Source: Diphasiastrum complanatum (taxonomy: Eukaryota; Streptophyta; Lycopodiopsida; Lycopodiales; Lycopodiaceae). From it: 64,000 nt of DNA. Shown in pieces: positions 62,424-64,000 of the stretch. Within the stretch, counting starts at the first letter, position 1. Every line of letters begins with the position of its first letter. The DNA lies in NCBI GenBank assembly GCA_029204225.1, contig CM055095.1, forward strand, positions 64,992,158 to 65,056,157, read 5' to 3'. Under the pieces are notes generated by a model. It worked only from the letters and a program-made list of their open reading frames with translations, was not told where the DNA came from and did not search any database. The position numbers and the translations under genes are program-made.

Positions 62424-63397
62424 CTCCTCCTCAAATCTAGCCTTGGAGATCACAATGCTTTTATTAATAACTCCAATTGAAGATCTAAGCTTGACAAATG
62501 AATCTTTAGGTAAAGGATTAGTAAACAAATCAGCCAAGCAACTTGATGATGGCACGTGTTGGAGCTTGATCTCTTTAGCTTGCACTTTTTTCCTCACGAA
62601 ATGATGAGCAATTTCGATGTGTTTGCCCCTTGCATGGAATGTAGGATTAGTTGAAAGTGATTGGGCTGATTGGTTGTCACAATAGATGATAGGGATCTCC
62701 TCCTCCATGACATGAAGCTCCACCAATAGCCTTTTGAGCCACAAGACCTCCTTGCATGTTGATGTCAAGGCCTTGTATTCGGATTCTGTGGAAGATAGGG
62801 AGATGGTATCTTGCTTTTTGGAAAGCCATGATACTACTCCATCATATAGAAAAGTGGCAAAGGCACTTGTTGATCTTCTATCCACTTTGTCACCTGCAAA
62901 ATCCGAGTCACTATAGGCTCTTAAGCCAAGATTAGTTCCTCTATACAAAATACCAAAATTCTTAGTGAATGAAATGCATCTAAGAACTCTTTTGGCCATC
63001 TTCTAATGTGAAACTAGAGGACTTTGCATGAATTGGCTTAACTTTCCAACACTATAACTAAGATCAGGTCTAGTTATAGTTAAATAGATCAAGGAGCCAA
63101 TAAGCCTTCTATATAATGTGATGTCCTCAAAGGATGCTTCATCACAACCAATAGATGCTTTTACATGTTGCTCCATTGGTGTCTCAATGCCTTCACAATT
63201 CTTCATTCCAAATCTATCTAGGATGGATGTAGAATATTTAGATTGATAAATGAAGCTAAAATCACATCCTCTAATAACCTCTATTCCAAGAATGAAGCTC
63301 AATAGGCCGAGATCTACCATCTTAAACTCTTTTGCTAAAGCAATTTTTACATCTCTAATTCCATCTAGATCATTACCACTCAAGATAATGTCATCTA
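62424..63397 (-). pseudogene. copia family 1 RT end and RNase H, minus strand
   Basis: Minus strand: DDIILSGNDLDGIRDVKIAL, LGLLSFILGIEVIRGCDFSF, GIETPMEQHVKASIGCDEAS, TITRPDLSYSVGKLSQFMQS, a TAG at 63002 (conserved Trp of HWKM), WLSKKQDTISLSSTESEYKA and YCDNQSAQSLSTNPTFHARG. RNase H acidic residues are intact. The protein ends inside the LTR as in the other copy. The YV of YVDD lies at the breakpoint. Confidence 0.92.
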
Positions 63398-63854
63398 TGT
63401 GAAAAATTGTCAACTAGTAGTATTTTCCTAACTTGAGATTTTGTAGGCCTATGGCCAAATAAAAGTTAGAGATAGGTTCATACATGTATGTAGAGGCCCA
63501 AAGTATGTGTACACTACTTTTGAGGTCACATTAATTAGAGGAGGTCGAGTGTGGAGCTCTTCTATTGGCTCATAATTTGGTGCATTCCTATTTGACCAAA
63601 TTTCTAGGTATATGGGTGAATCCTATTGGACCCCAATTTTAGCCTATCATAAGACAAGTGGCCAAGAGGCACTATGGCTGCTATAAATAGCCATCTCCAC
63701 GAGTATGTACATATCTCATTTTCATTCTATTGAATGAATGTTATGCTCTTTGAAGATCCATCTTCTTCTCTCTCACTTTTTTGTTCATATCTTGCATTCT
63801 AGCCACTAGAATTGTGATTTCTTTGTTGCTATGGCTTCACACGTGTGAAATGCA
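63398..63854 (+). repeat. LTR of another element inserted in the RT
   Basis: Starts TGTGAAAAATTGTCAAC at 63398, sharing the first 12 bases of the family 1 LTR but then diverging fully. TATAAATAG at 63682-63690. TTCACACGTGTGAA at 63836-63849. The end at ATGCA (63854) is only a guess: no clear PBS follows and the element may continue past the window. Left flanking 5-mer is ATCTA. Confidence 0.55.
63682..63690 (+). promoter_or_regulatory. TATA box in the rightmost LTR
   Basis: TATAAATAG, followed 30-40 bp later by a likely transcript start region, in a 450-bp segment with LTR character. Confidence 0.65.
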
Positions 63855-64000
63855 GGTTGTAGGCTCTGAAGTACGGACAGGGACAGCAAGTTTCTGTTTG
63901 TGGAAGCTTATGATCAGATCTTGATGTTTAGTTGATGTTTAGTATGCTTAACATCACAATTTCTATCATTTTTTCAATCTAGATGTGCATAACTTCCATG
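63855..64000. other. unassigned end of window
   Basis: No coding or repeat assignment. Possibly leader of the element that starts at 63398. Confidence 0.4.

Larger units (their letters stand above)
61732..63397 (-). mobile_element. copia family 1, minus-strand 3' part
   Basis: 3' LTR 61732-62423 and pol 3' end 62424-63397 in reverse. Truncated inside RT at 63397 by the start of another LTR. Close in sequence to the 51288-57283 element. Confidence 0.9.

Overview
This window looks like intergenic chromatin of a land plant with a large, repeat-rich nuclear genome. Nearly everything recognisable is LTR-retrotransposon sequence: Ty1/copia gag-protease-integrase-RT-RNase H pieces, two related Ty3/gypsy-like elements, primer-binding sites of the plant initiator-Met tRNA type (TGGTATCAGAGC), TATA-bearing LTRs, microsatellites and tandem arrays. 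I see no convincing host gene, rRNA, tRNA or CRISPR. The species cannot be named from this sequence.

Left part (1-16.3 kb): a patchwork of old, broken copia fragments in both orientations. It holds a minus-strand gag with its PBS and LTR (117-about 2.3 kb); a plus-strand gag-protease piece (2.8-4.26 kb); an LTR pair carrying (CT)86 and (CT)75 tracts (4321-5103 and 6123-6690) around a gag scrap and an inverted RT scrap; a copia pol (6.69-9.21 kb) with its 3' LTR (9200-10206); and minus-strand RT, integrase, gag and RNase H scraps (10.2-16.2 kb).

Middle (16.3-39.6 kb): a fragment of copia family 2 (16327-17052); a minus-strand gag followed by ORFs I do not recognise (17.07-18.88 kb); a 151-bp tandem array with an alternating dimer structure (19.45-20.75 kb); a gene-poor stretch (20.75-24.6 kb); a gypsy RT scrap; two minus-strand elements of one double-zinc-knuckle copia family with LTRs at 26377-27100 and 31835-32609; a 5'-truncated copy of copia family 1 (28033-31160); a long copia pol that has decayed by nonsense codons alone (33.6-36.6 kb); and a minus-strand copia (36.6-38.4 kb).

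Right part (39.68-61.71 kb): a four-level nest. Copia family 2 (39677-61709) is split inside its integrase by a large element A (43580-59345) with a clean 5-bp target duplication, ATTTG. Element A has no recognisable coding sequence. Its 3' LTR is itself split by gypsy-like element B (47453-58598; gag and protease only). B is interrupted by an almost intact copia family 1 element (51288-57283; two 691-bp LTRs, polyprotein open except for one TAG between gag and protease and one TAA between integrase and RT). Beyond the nest, a minus-strand family 1 copy (61732-63397) is broken by another LTR that starts at 63398.

The genes do not form a host pathway. Each set encodes the parts of a retrotransposition cycle: gag for the particle, protease for maturation, RT and RNase H for cDNA synthesis primed from the Met-tRNA site, integrase for insertion. 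The features most worth checking are the shared in-frame TAG between gag and protease, the repeated stem-loops in the A/B leaders, the unrecognised ORFs at 17-18.2 kb, the dimeric 302-bp array, and the CACACGTGTG palindromes recurring in several copia families.
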